Origin: an uncultured Paracoccaceae bacterium
GTDB taxonomy: Bacteria; Pseudomonadota; Alphaproteobacteria; Rhodobacterales; Rhodobacteraceae
DNA length: 64,000 nucleotides
Reading direction: 5' to 3'
Assembly (NCBI GenBank): GCA_947500775.1
Contig: CANMTD010000003.1
Location: 310,001-374,000, forward strand
This document shows positions 24,559 to 33,715 of this stretch, piece by piece. Position numbers and translations under genes: made by a program. The first letter of the stretch is position 1. Each line of letters begins with the position of its first letter. The notes under the pieces are model-generated. The model was not told where the DNA came from and did no database searches. It saw nothing but the letters and a program-made list of their open reading frames with translations.

Positions 24559-25464
24559 CTACCCCCGCTGCAATTTCACCGGTTCGGTCCGCGCCAGCCG
24601 GATGAAATGCGCCATGAAGGGTTTGGCCGCGTCCTCATCCCGGGTGGCGGCGTACATGCGTTTGTTGATGCCTTTTTCGGTCAGCGGGCGGGTGATGTAA
24701 TCGGCGCTGGACTGCACCTCGCGCACCACCCAGTCGGGCAGAACCGTCACCCCCCGGCCCGAGGCGACCAGCATCAGGATCACCGCCGTCAGTTCGACCC
24801 TGCGGTGGCTGGCCGGTTCCACCCGCGCGGGCGTCAGCAGCGTGGTGAACACATCCAGCCGCGACCGGTCCACCGGATAGGTGATCAGGTTTTCGTCGCG
24901 AAAATCCTCGGCCTCGACAAAGGCTTTGCCCGCCAGCCGGTGCCCCGCCGCCGCCACGAAGACCGGCGCATAATCAAACAGCGGCGCGAAACTGATACCG
25001 GGCAGTTTTTCGGGGTCGGACGAGATCACCAGATCGACCTCTTCGCGCGCCAGCGCGGGCATCGCGTCGAAGGCCAGACCGGTGCGGATGTCCACGTCCA
25101 CCTCGGGCCAGGCTTTGCGGAACTCCTCCAGCACCGGCAGTAGCCATTCGTAACAGGCGTGGCATTCCATGGTAATATGCAGCCGCCCGGCGCGGCCCGA
25201 ATGCAGCCCGGCGAATTCCTCTTCCATCGCGGCCACTTCGGGCAATACCTTGTCGGCCAGCCGCAGCAGGCGCATCCCCGCCGCCGACAGTTTCAGCGGC
25301 TTGGTCCGGCGCACGAACAGCTCCACCCCGACCTGTTCCTCCAGCCCCTTGACCTGATGGCTTAGCGCCGATTGAGTGATATTCAGCGTCTCGGCTGCCC
25401 GCGCCAGACCGCCGGTTTCATGGATGGCGCGGATCGTGCGCAGATGCCTTAGCTCCAGATGCAT
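24559..25464 (-). CDS. metR: LysR-family regulator of methionine genes
   Basis: A 301-residue LysR regulator starting at the ATG ending at 25464 (MHLELRHLRTI), where the family begins; the upstream extension of about 88 codons is rejected. The helix-turn-helix spans about residues 18-60 (LARAAETLNITQSALSHQ). The HLRTIRAIHETGGLARAAETL opening and CHACYEWLLPVLEEFR are typical of MetR, whose cofactor is homocysteine. It is divergent from metF, a classic MetR target. Confidence 0.9.
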   Translation of the reverse strand: MHLELRHLRTIRAIHETGGLARAAETLNITQSALSHQVKGLEEQVGVELFVRRTKPLKLSAAGMRLLRLADKVLPEVAAMEEEFAGLHSGRAGRLHITMECHACYEWLLPVLEEFRKAWPEVDVDIRTGLAFDAMPALAREEVDLVISSDPEKLPGISFAPLFDYAPVFVAAAGHRLAGKAFVEAEDFRDENLITYPVDRSRLDVFTTLLTPARVEPASHRRVELTAVILMLVASGRGVTVLPDWVVREVQSSADYITRPLTEKGINKRMYAATRDEDAAKPFMAHFIRLARTEPVKLQRG

Positions 25465-25509
25465 ATTCAAACGAAACTCATAGTGTTCTTGAAGATTATG
25501 AATTTGTCT

Positions 25510-25525
25510 CACATCGCGCGATATG
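25510..25525. promoter_or_regulatory. Near-perfect palindrome in the metR-metF spacer
   Basis: CACATCGCGCGATATG pairs at 7 of 8 positions about its centre, 35 bases before the metF start. It is a candidate operator for MetR or another methionine-cycle regulator. It does not match the TGAA-N5-TTCA MetR site of enterobacteria, so the binder is unknown. Confidence 0.4.
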
Positions 25526-25559
25526 CGACAACCCCCGCAATCCAGCCAAAAGGTATCCC

Positions 25560-26426
25560 ATGTCCGCGCCCCGCATTTCGTTCGAATTCTTTCCGCCCCA
25601 ATCGCTTGAGGCGTCGTTCCGCCTGTGGGACACGGTGCAGACACTGGCCCCGCTGGCGCCGCGCTTTGTCTCGGTGACTTACGGCGCGGGCGGCACCACC
25701 CGCAAACTGACGCATGAGGCGGTGTCAACCATCCACAAGAATTACGGCCTGAACGTCGCCGCCCATCTGACCTGCGTCGATGCCAGCCGCGCGGAAACCC
25801 TTGAAATCGCCCAGGCCTATGCCGAGGCCGGCGTGACCGAGATCGTCGCCCTGCGCGGCGACCCGCCCAAGGGGCAAGGCCGGTTCAGCGCCCATCCCGA
25901 CGGGTTCGCCGATTCCTGCGAACTGGTTTCAGCACTGGCCGAGACCGGCAAATTCCATATCCGCGTCGGCGCCTATCCCGATCCCCACCCCGAAGCCGCC
26001 GATGCCAACGCCGATGTCGACTGGCTGAAGCGCAAGATCGACGCGGGCGCCGATTCGGCGATCACCCAGTTCTTTTTCGAGGCGGAGACCTTCTTTCGCT
26101 TCCGTGACCGCTGTGCCAAGGCCGGGATCGACGCGCCGATCCTGCCCGGCATCCTGCCCATCGAAAACTGGACGGGGGTGCGGAAATTCGCGGCCCGCTG
26201 CGGCACCACGATCCCCACATGGCTGGACGACATGTTCGACACCGCCCGGCGCGACGGGCGCGAGGATCTGCTGGCCACCGCGCTGGCGACCGAACTGTGC
26301 ACCGAACTGCTGGACGGCGGCGTCGAGGATTTGCATTTCTATACGCTGAACAAACCGCATCTGACCCGCGACATCTGTCACGCGCTGGGGGTCCAGCCCA
26401 GCACCGTTCTGGAAAAAGTCGCCTGA
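25560..26426 (+). CDS. metF: 5,10-methylenetetrahydrofolate reductase
   Basis: FAD enzyme that reduces methylene-THF to methyl-THF, the methyl donor for methionine synthesis. The 288-residue product shows the family opening ISFEFFPPQS, SVTYGAGG near residue 40, the LRGDPP loop near 98 and the FFFEAETFFRF segment with ITQ before it. The length fits bacterial MetF. Divergent from metR, which probably activates it. Confidence 0.95.
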   Translation: MSAPRISFEFFPPQSLEASFRLWDTVQTLAPLAPRFVSVTYGAGGTTRKLTHEAVSTIHKNYGLNVAAHLTCVDASRAETLEIAQAYAEAGVTEIVALRGDPPKGQGRFSAHPDGFADSCELVSALAETGKFHIRVGAYPDPHPEAADANADVDWLKRKIDAGADSAITQFFFEAETFFRFRDRCAKAGIDAPILPGILPIENWTGVRKFAARCGTTIPTWLDDMFDTARRDGREDLLATALATELCTELLDGGVEDLHFYTLNKPHLTRDICHALGVQPSTVLEKVA

Positions 26427-26480
26427 CGATTGCACCCGCCCCCGCGGACTGATTATCTGCGCCGCGAAAAGGGGGCGCAT

Positions 26481-26969
26481 ATGTCAGAACCATTCATCGC
26501 GGAAACACCGGCCGGTCTGCCCGGCCGCGACACCATGCTGTCGCTGTCGGGGCTGGAATTCATGCAGGCGATGCTGCGCGGCGATATCTCGGGGCCGCCG
26601 ATCTGCACGCCCATGGGGTACCGGCTGCATGCGGTGGCGGACGGACACGTCACCTTTCGCGGCACGCCCGAGTTTCAGCACATGAACCCGATCGGCGGGG
26701 TGCACGGCGGCTGGTACGGCACCTTGCTGGACAGTTGCATGGCCTGCGCGGTGATGACCAAAGTGCCCAAGGGGTCCGCCTATACGACGCTGGAATACAA
26801 GATCAACATCACCCGCGCGATCCCGCTTGGGACCCAGATCGAGGCGATCGGCCAGATCGATCATGCGGGCCGGTCCACCGGTGTGGCCCATGGTGAAATT
26901 CGCGGCGTGGCCGACGGGCGGCTTTATGCCACCGGATCGACCACCTGCCTGATCATGCAGATGGCCTAG
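26481..26969 (+). CDS. PaaI-family hotdog-fold thioesterase
   Basis: A 162-residue hotdog-fold protein. The catalytic-site helix is visible as NPIGGVHGGWYGTLLDSCM (about 75-93), where HGG and the following Asp are typical of the PaaI subgroup, followed by TTLEYKINITRAI. It should hydrolyse acyl-CoA thioesters; the substrate is unknown. The start at 26481 follows AAAAGGGGGC. Its TAG stop is shared in a CTAG with the convergent DUF2235 gene. Confidence 0.88.
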   Translation: MSEPFIAETPAGLPGRDTMLSLSGLEFMQAMLRGDISGPPICTPMGYRLHAVADGHVTFRGTPEFQHMNPIGGVHGGWYGTLLDSCMACAVMTKVPKGSAYTTLEYKINITRAIPLGTQIEAIGQIDHAGRSTGVAHGEIRGVADGRLYATGSTTCLIMQMA

Positions 26970-28033
26970 GCACCTTCGCTGAGTTCGGACAACGGCAGGC
27001 TTTGCTCCACGCGGTGGCCGCGCGCGGTGGGGTGCAGCGCCTCGGACGGGTCCTGCCCCACCACGCGGCGGCGGCGATAGAGAAACAGCTTGCCCCAGGC
27101 CCGGTTCATGCCCACCGACGGCGCCTCGGGGTCGGTGGGGTATCGGGCGCGCCAGCCTTCGGGCAGGGTCAAGCCGCAGAATTCTATCTTTTCCAGCATC
27201 CAGACAAGCGAGATATTGGCCAGCGGGCGGGATTCTTCGACCCCGTTGATCTGACCGCCGACATCGCCATGCGATCCGCGGAACCAGACCTGTTCGACAT
27301 GCCCGCGCCAATCCTGCGGCGCCCGCCACAGCACCGGCTCGAACGCCGCCCGCGTTTCATCCAGCGCCAGCGCATGGAACCCGTGGCGGACAAGCGGGCT
27401 GAGCGCGTGGTTGTGAAACGCATGGCGCGGTTCGGTCAGCATCCAGAACAGCGGCAGCCGCAGGCCCAGCGCCTTGACCGTGTCCCAGACGCCCAGCATT
27501 TCGATCTCGGCCCGGGCGTGGCAATGGGCCCGGGCAAAGGCCGTCACCGTGGCGGTGTCGGGGGCGCATTCATAATGGCGATAGGCCTGGCGCACATTGC
27601 GTTCGGTGGCGTGCTGGGCCTGCAACAGGCCCACCCGGTCGATCACCCCGGCCAGCGACCGCACCGCAAAGGCGCCACGCGAAAACCCCAGCAGGAAAAT
27701 CCGGTCGCCCGGATGATAGCGCGACGCCAGATAACCATAGGCGCGCCTGATCTGGCGGTTGATCCCGTTGCCCAGCGCCACGTCGCGGGTGCCGCGCCAG
27801 TCGGGCCACTGGATGCCCGCCTCGTAATACAGCGACACCGGCGTGCCCGCGGGCAGATCGCACAGCAGCTTATAGGTCATCCCGGCGTGGGTTTCGCAGC
27901 CGTCGGACAGGGACGACATCGTGCCGTCCAGAATGACCACATGGGTGACCGGCTGACGGGTGATCGCGGTGCTGTGCGCGGCCACCAATCGGCGGTCGCG
28001 CAGCCAGTTCCATATTCGATCACGTAGTCGCAC
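26966..28033 (-). CDS. DUF2235-domain alpha/beta hydrolase
   Basis: The product of about 355 residues has the features of DUF2235 hydrolases: an early Asp-rich strand (VVILDGTM), nucleophile elbow GFSRGA, acid motif GVWDTVKALG and a late RGSHGDVGG with the probable catalytic His. Relatives include type VI secretion phospholipases, but no secretion genes are here and no signal peptide is present. The start is set at GTG 28033 because AGGAG lies 4 bases upstream; an ATG at 28045 is possible. Either start lies inside the end of the CoxL-like gene, so the two are co-translated. Confidence 0.85.
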   Translation of the reverse strand: MRLRDRIWNWLRDRRLVAAHSTAITRQPVTHVVILDGTMSSLSDGCETHAGMTYKLLCDLPAGTPVSLYYEAGIQWPDWRGTRDVALGNGINRQIRRAYGYLASRYHPGDRIFLLGFSRGAFAVRSLAGVIDRVGLLQAQHATERNVRQAYRHYECAPDTATVTAFARAHCHARAEIEMLGVWDTVKALGLRLPLFWMLTEPRHAFHNHALSPLVRHGFHALALDETRAAFEPVLWRAPQDWRGHVEQVWFRGSHGDVGGQINGVEESRPLANISLVWMLEKIEFCGLTLPEGWRARYPTDPEAPSVGMNRAWGKLFLYRRRRVVGQDPSEALHPTARGHRVEQSLPLSELSEGA

Positions 28034-30317
28034 GGCGCTCCTCATTCAGGGACGACCATACCCGCAGCGGGGTAAACGGCATGTCAATATGACCGGCCCC
28101 GGCCTGTGCCACGGCATCCTGAACCGCATTGCCGACAGCCGCCAGCGCGCCCACGGTTCCGGCCTCGCCGCAGCCCTTCATGCCCAGCGCGTTGGCCGTC
28201 GATGGCACGGGTTCGGTCGTGAATGTGAACATGGGAACGTCCTGCGCCCGTGGCAAGCCATAGTCCATGAACGTTGCCGTGAGCAGCTGACCGCTGTCGT
28301 CAAAGACCACATGTTCGCTCAGCGCCTGACCGATGCCCTGCACCACGCCGCCATGCACCTGCCCTTCGACAAGCTGCGGGTTGATCAGCGTGCCGAAATC
28401 ATCGGTGACCGTATAGGCCAGAACGTCGACCCCGCCGGTGTCGGGGTCCACCTCGACCTCGCAGACATGCGCGCCGTTGGGATAGGATCGCGCGGGCAGC
28501 GTCGCGGTTTCATCGTGGCGCAGCAGATCGCTGCGCCCTTCGGCGCGGGCCAGATCGGCCATGTCCATCAGGGTCGGCGTCAGGTTCGACCCTTCGGCGC
28601 GGAACCGGCCCTCGTCGAACCGGACGTCTGCGTCATCCACACCCATGTGCTCTGCCACAAAGGGGGTGAAGGTCCTGACCATCTTGGTCACCACGGCGGT
28701 GGTGGCATTGGTCTGGGTCGTGACCGAACGCGACCCGCCGGTGCCGCCGCCCCTTGCGATCCGGTCGCTGTCGCCCTGCACGATGCGGATCGCATCCGCC
28801 GGGATACCGCTTTGCTCGGACAGGAAACGGGTAAAGACGGTTTCATGGCCCTGCCCGTTGGATTGGGTGCCCACGAACAGATCGACGGTGCCATCGGCGT
28901 TGAATTCCACCGCCGCATCTTCGGACGGCGCGCCCAGAATAGCCTCGATATAGAAACACAGGCCCAGCCCGCGCAGCTTGCCCCGCGCCGCCGATGCCGC
29001 CCTGCGCCCGGCAAACCCGGCGACATCGGCCTCGACCTCGACCCGGTCCAGCACCTGGCCGAAATTGCCGACGTCGTACAGCTCGCCCATCGCCGACCTG
29101 TAGGGGAACTCCGCAGGCCGGATGAAGTTGCGCCGCCGCAGCTCCCACGGATCGACACCCAGTGTCCGGGCGGCATAATCCATCGTGCGTTCCAGCGTGT
29201 AAATCGCCTCGGGCCGACCGGCGCCGCGATAGGCGTCGACCTGCGTGGTGTTGGTGTAAACGCCTTTGACGTTCAGAAACACCGCCTGCACGTCATAGGT
29301 GCCCGGCATCACCTTGGAATACAGCACCGACTGAATCGCCTGACCGTTTTCGGCATTATAGGCCCCAAGGTTCGACACGACATCGACGCGGTAGCCGGTG
29401 ATCTTCAGATCCGCGTCGAAGGTCAGCACCGCATCGGTCACCAGATCGCGGCCCGCGTTGTCGCTTAGCATCGCCTCGGTCCGGTCCGACATCCAGCGCA
29501 CCGGCCGCCCCAATGCGCGCGCCGCCTGCGCCACGCAGAAATATTCCGGATAGGCAAAGGCCTTGGTGCCAAACCCGCCGCCCACATCGGGGGTGGTGAC
29601 GCGCACATCTTCGGGGGTCAGATGCATCATCGCGGACAGTTGATCCTTCATCCCCCAGACACCCTGCCCGTTCACGCACAGATGCAGGCGGGTGCCGTCC
29701 CATTCGGCCCAGGCGCCGCGCGGTTCCATCGAATTGGGGATGATCCGGTTGTCGACCGTGCGCAAGCTGACCACATGCGCCGCTGCGGCCCGGGCATCCT
29801 CGAACGCCGCCCGGTCGCCCATCGCCCAGTCATAGGCCAGGTTGCCCGGCGCCTCGGGGTGGATGTCGGCGCCGCCCGTGGCGACCTCCAGATGCGGCTC
29901 CAGCTCATTGAAATCGAACAGGATCTCTTCGGCGGCATCGCGCGCCTGTTCCATGGTTTCGGCGACCACGGCGGCAATCGGTTCGCCCACGAACCGCACC
30001 CGCCCCACCGCCAGGATCGGGCGCACCGGGGCCGCCCCCGGCGTGCCGTCCTGATTGTTGACCAGCCCCGCCTTCATCGCCGTGTCGATCCCGGCGGCCA
30101 CCAGATCATCCGCCGTCAGCACCAGATGCACCCCCGGCATGTCGCGGGCGGCGCTGACGTCCAGCTCGGTGATTTCGGCATGGGCGACGGGCGAACGCAG
30201 GAAATAGGTGACCAGCGCCCCCTGCGGCGCGATATCGTCCACATAGCGTCCGGCCCCGGTCAGAAACCGGGCATCCTCCACCCGGCCAACGCCCTGGCTT
30301 TTCCCAAAAGTCTTCAT
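28020..30317 (-). CDS. CoxL-like molybdopterin-binding oxidoreductase large subunit (form II type)
   Basis: Large subunit of the xanthine dehydrogenase / CO dehydrogenase superfamily, 765 residues, starting at 30317 after GGAGA. Seen: an N-terminal a/b hammerhead domain (RVEDARFLTGAGRYVDD), GGGFG in the molybdopterin domain, and the active-site loop AYRGAGR. Form I (true) CO dehydrogenases carry AYXCSFR, so this is form II, whose substrate is usually unknown. The usual medium (FAD) and small (2Fe-2S) subunits are not adjacent, so it must use partners elsewhere or be part of a different complex. It shares its 3' end with the DUF2235 gene. Confidence 0.88.
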   Translation of the reverse strand: MKTFGKSQGVGRVEDARFLTGAGRYVDDIAPQGALVTYFLRSPVAHAEITELDVSAARDMPGVHLVLTADDLVAAGIDTAMKAGLVNNQDGTPGAAPVRPILAVGRVRFVGEPIAAVVAETMEQARDAAEEILFDFNELEPHLEVATGGADIHPEAPGNLAYDWAMGDRAAFEDARAAAAHVVSLRTVDNRIIPNSMEPRGAWAEWDGTRLHLCVNGQGVWGMKDQLSAMMHLTPEDVRVTTPDVGGGFGTKAFAYPEYFCVAQAARALGRPVRWMSDRTEAMLSDNAGRDLVTDAVLTFDADLKITGYRVDVVSNLGAYNAENGQAIQSVLYSKVMPGTYDVQAVFLNVKGVYTNTTQVDAYRGAGRPEAIYTLERTMDYAARTLGVDPWELRRRNFIRPAEFPYRSAMGELYDVGNFGQVLDRVEVEADVAGFAGRRAASAARGKLRGLGLCFYIEAILGAPSEDAAVEFNADGTVDLFVGTQSNGQGHETVFTRFLSEQSGIPADAIRIVQGDSDRIARGGGTGGSRSVTTQTNATTAVVTKMVRTFTPFVAEHMGVDDADVRFDEGRFRAEGSNLTPTLMDMADLARAEGRSDLLRHDETATLPARSYPNGAHVCEVEVDPDTGGVDVLAYTVTDDFGTLINPQLVEGQVHGGVVQGIGQALSEHVVFDDSGQLLTATFMDYGLPRAQDVPMFTFTTEPVPSTANALGMKGCGEAGTVGALAAVGNAVQDAVAQAGAGHIDMPFTPLRVWSSLNEERRATT

Positions 30318-30467
30318 CCTGAAATCTCCGCGCGCTAGGGGCTGTCGCTGCGACATTAGGGCTTCGCCCCGCATAGTCCACCCCCGCCATCCGGTTTTTC
30401 CGCCCCCGAAAACAAACCGCCCCGCGCGCTGATCCCCTTTCCCTTCCCGCCCCCATTCGTTAGAGCA

Positions 30468-33400
30468 ATGCCAACCGAAAACGCCGATGTGGGAACACCC
30501 CTGATGCCGATGGAAAAGACATTCAACGCCGCCGACGCCGAAAGCCGCCTGTACCAAGCCTGGGAACAGGCCGGATGCTTTACCGCCGGGGCCAACGCCA
30601 GCCGCGCCGAAACCTACAGCATCATGATCCCGCCGCCCAACGTCACCGGCGTTCTGCACATGGGGCACGCGTTCAACAACACCCTGCAGGACATCCTGAT
30701 CCGCTGGAAACGGATGCAGGGGTTCGACACGCTGTGGCAGCCCGGCACCGATCACGCGGGCATCGCCACCCAGATGGTCGTCGAACGCAAACTGGCCGAA
30801 ACCCAGCAACCCAAACGCACCGAACTGGGGCGCGAGAAATTTCTGGAAAAGGTCTGGGAATGGAAAGAGCAATCCGGCGGCACCATTTCCAACCAGCTTA
30901 AACGCCTTGGTGCGTCGTGCGACTGGTCGCGCGAAGCATTCACCATGTCGGGCAATTTCCCCGACGCGGTGATCAAGGTCTTTGTCGACATGTACAGCAA
31001 GGGGCTGATCTATCGCGGCAAGCGGCTGGTCAACTGGGACCCGCATTTCGAAACCGCGATTTCCGATCTTGAGGTCGAGAATATCGAGGTCGCCGGCCAC
31101 ATGTGGCATTTCAAATACCCGCTGGCGGGCGGCGAAACCTATGAATACGTCGAAAAGGACGCCGACGGGAACGTCACCCTGCGCGAAACCCGCGATTATA
31201 TCTCGATCGCCACCACCCGACCCGAAACCATGCTGGGCGACGGCGCGGTCGCGGTGCATCCCAGCGATGAACGCTATGCCCCGATCGTCGGCAAGCTGTG
31301 CGAAATCCCCGTGGGCCCCAAGGCGCAGCGCCGCCTGATCCCGATCATCACCGATGACTATCCGGACAAGGATTTCGGCTCGGGTGCTGTGAAAATCACC
31401 GGCGCGCATGATTTCAACGACTATCAGGTCGCCAGACGCGGCGGCATCCCGATGTACAACCTGATGGACACGCGGGGCGCGATGCGCGCCGATGGCAGGC
31501 CCTATGCAGAAGAGGCCGCCGTGGCCCAGGCCATCGCCAATGGCGAACAAGACTTCACCGAGGCGATGATCGCCGCGATGAATCTGGTCCCCGAGGAATA
31601 TCGCGGGCTGGACCGGTTCGAGGCGCGCAAAGCCGTGGTCGCCGACATCACCGCCGAAGGTCTGGCCGTGACCCACGATGTGACCAAGACCGACCCCGAC
31701 ACCGGCGAAGACGTCACCATCGCCGAACCCTATGTCGAGGCGAAACCGATCATGCAGCCCTTCGGCGACCGCTCCAAGGTGGTGATCGAACCGATGCTGA
31801 CCGACCAGTGGTTCGTGGACACCGATAAAATCGTCGGTCCGGCGCTGGATGCGGTCAGGAACGGCGACATCAAGATCATGCCGGAGTCGGGCGAAAAGAC
31901 CTATTACCACTGGCTGGAAAACATCGAACCCTGGTGCATCTCGCGCCAGTTGTGGTGGGGGCATCAGATTCCGGTCTGGTATGGCTTTGATCTGTCCGGC
32001 GAAGGTTTCAGGGACGATGAAGGCGACGGCGCGCTGGACGAGGTCGAACTGGGGCGGCTGCTGTCCGACCAGTCCTTGCTGAAAGGCAATGAACGGCACC
32101 ATTGCGCGGCCGATTTCGAAACGGTCACTGGCCAGTTCGACGACATATTGGCAACCTTGCCGACCCCGCTGAACCATGCGCGGGTGGTCGAAGTTGCCGA
32201 CCGCGACGAAGCCGTGCATGTGATCGCCGCCAGCCTTGCCAAATACAACGTCAGCCAGGACCCGACCCAGCTTGTCTATCCGGTCTGGCGCGACCCCGAC
32301 GTGCTGGACACGTGGTTCTCTTCCGGTCTCTGGCCCATCGGCACGCTGGGCTGGCCCGAAGACACGCCCGAGCTGCACAAATACTTTCCCACCTCGACCC
32401 TTGTCACCGGGCAGGACATCCTGTTCTTCTGGGTCGCCCGGATGATCATGATGCAGCTTGCCGTGGTCGATCAGATCCCCTTCGACACCGTCTATCTGCA
32501 TGGCCTCGTGCGCGACGCCAAGGGCAAGAAGATGTCGAAATCCACCGGCAACGTCATCGACCCGCTGGACATCATCGACGAATACGGCGCCGACGCGCTG
32601 CGCTTTACCAATGCGGCCATGGCCAGCCTTGGCGGCGCGCTGAAACTGGATACCCAGCGCATCGCGGGCTATCGCAATTTCGGCACCAAACTGTGGAACG
32701 CCGCGCGTTTCGCCGAAATGAACGGGGTCTACGGGCCGGACGTTGTGCGCACAACGTGTGTACAGGATCTGCACGCAAAGCAGACGGTCAACAAATGGAT
32801 CATCGGCGAGGTCGCCAAGACCCGGCAAGAGGTCGACGCAGCCCTCGAAGCCTTCCGTTTCAACGACGCCGCCACCGCGCTTTATGCCTTTGTCTGGGGC
32901 AAGGTCTGTGACTGGTACGTCGAATTCGCCAAGCCGCTGCTTTATGGCGAAGATGCTGAAATGCTTGCAGAAACCCGCGCCACCATGGCCTGGGTTCTGG
33001 ATCAGTGTTTCATCCTGCTGCACCCGATCATGCCCTTCATCACCGAAGAGCTGTGGGGCACTCTTGCCCCCCGCGACAAGATGCTGGTGCACGCCGATTG
33101 GCCGACCTATCAAGCCGCTGATCTTGTTGATGAAAATGCCGATTCCGAAATGAACTGGGTGATCAACCTGATCGACGATATCCGCTCGGCCCGCGCCCAG
33201 ATGCACGTGCCCGCGGGGCTGCATCTGCCGATGCTGCGCCTTGATCTGGACGCCGCCGGACAGGCCGCCTGGGACCGCAATGAAACCCTGATCAAACGTC
33301 TGGCCCGGATCGATTCTCTGACGCCGGTCGACGCCCTGCCCAAGGGCTGCATCACCATCGCGGCACCGGGCGGCACCTTTGCCCTGCCATTGGCCGATGT

Positions 33401-33614
33401 CATTGATGTTGCAGAGGAAAAGGCGCGTCTGAAAAAAACGCTGGGCAAATTGGCCAAGGAAATCGGCGGTCTGTCAGGGCGCCTGAACAACCCCAAATTC
33501 GCCGCCTCCGCCCCCGAAGAGGTGGTGGCCGAAGCCCGCGAGAATCTGGCCGCCCGTCAGGCCGAGGCCGAACAGTTGAACGCCGCCCTCGCCCGTCTGG
33601 CCGAACTGGGCTGA
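30468..33614 (+). CDS. valS: Valyl-tRNA synthetase
   Basis: Class I aminoacyl-tRNA synthetase charging tRNA-Val, 1048 residues. Seen: HIGH-type motif HMGH in [13 protein letters not shown], editing (CP1) domain in the middle with [10 protein letters not shown], signature KMSKS in KKMSKSTGN, anticodon-binding helices, and the C-terminal coiled-coil arm (about 985-1045). The family usually begins near MEKTFN (ATG at 30510), so a shorter start is possible. Divergent from the CoxL-like gene. Confidence 0.97.
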   Translation: MPTENADVGTPLMPMEKTFNAADAESRLYQAWEQAGCFTAGANASRAETYSIMIPPPNVTGVLHMGHAFNNTLQDILIRWKRMQGFDTLWQPGTDHAGIATQMVVERKLAETQQPKRTELGREKFLEKVWEWKEQSGGTISNQLKRLGASCDWSREAFTMSGNFPDAVIKVFVDMYSKGLIYRGKRLVNWDPHFETAISDLEVENIEVAGHMWHFKYPLAGGETYEYVEKDADGNVTLRETRDYISIATTRPETMLGDGAVAVHPSDERYAPIVGKLCEIPVGPKAQRRLIPIITDDYPDKDFGSGAVKITGAHDFNDYQVARRGGIPMYNLMDTRGAMRADGRPYAEEAAVAQAIANGEQDFTEAMIAAMNLVPEEYRGLDRFEARKAVVADITAEGLAVTHDVTKTDPDTGEDVTIAEPYVEAKPIMQPFGDRSKVVIEPMLTDQWFVDTDKIVGPALDAVRNGDIKIMPESGEKTYYHWLENIEPWCISRQLWWGHQIPVWYGFDLSGEGFRDDEGDGALDEVELGRLLSDQSLLKGNERHHCAADFETVTGQFDDILATLPTPLNHARVVEVADRDEAVHVIAASLAKYNVSQDPTQLVYPVWRDPDVLDTWFSSGLWPIGTLGWPEDTPELHKYFPTSTLVTGQDILFFWVARMIMMQLAVVDQIPFDTVYLHGLVRDAKGKKMSKSTGNVIDPLDIIDEYGADALRFTNAAMASLGGALKLDTQRIAGYRNFGTKLWNAARFAEMNGVYGPDVVRTTCVQDLHAKQTVNKWIIGEVAKTRQEVDAALEAFRFNDAATALYAFVWGKVCDWYVEFAKPLLYGEDAEMLAETRATMAWVLDQCFILLHPIMPFITEELWGTLAPRDKMLVHADWPTYQAADLVDENADSEMNWVINLIDDIRSARAQMHVPAGLHLPMLRLDLDAAGQAAWDRNETLIKRLARIDSLTPVDALPKGCITIAAPGGTFALPLADVIDVAEEKARLKKTLGKLAKEIGGLSGRLNNPKFAASAPEEVVAEARENLAARQAEAEQLNAALARLAELG

Positions 33615-33640
33615 TCCGCCCGCTTGACTTGCACAGCTTT

Positions 33641-33659
33641 CGGGGCCACATAGGCCCCG
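33641..33659 (+). promoter_or_regulatory. Stem-loop in the valS-thrS spacer
   Basis: CGGGGCC-ACATA-GGCCCCG forms a perfect 7-base stem in the 101-base spacer between valS and thrS. No U-run follows, so it is a weak terminator. It may be part of the thrS leader or a partial terminator for valS. A TTGACT at 33624-33629 just before it could be a -35 box, but no good -10 is seen. Confidence 0.45.
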
Positions 33660-33715
33660 ACCATAACCCGCAACCGGGCGTTTTGTAGGCGCCAAACTGA
33701 CGAGGAGCGCCAAAA

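Noticed and set aside
25465-25559. Possible SAM-type riboswitch before metF
   Set aside because: The 95-base spacer has only one short palindrome; no SAM-II or SAM-I core helices or conserved residues could be traced.
26966-28033. Type VI secretion effector assignment for the DUF2235 protein
   Set aside because: No VgrG, PAAR, adaptor or immunity gene is adjacent; only the hydrolase fold is supported.
30318-33224. Reverse open frame extending the CoxL-like gene upstream across valS
   Set aside because: The extension is antisense to a clear valyl-tRNA synthetase and has no oxidoreductase motif; the ATG at 30317 with GGAGA is a proper start.
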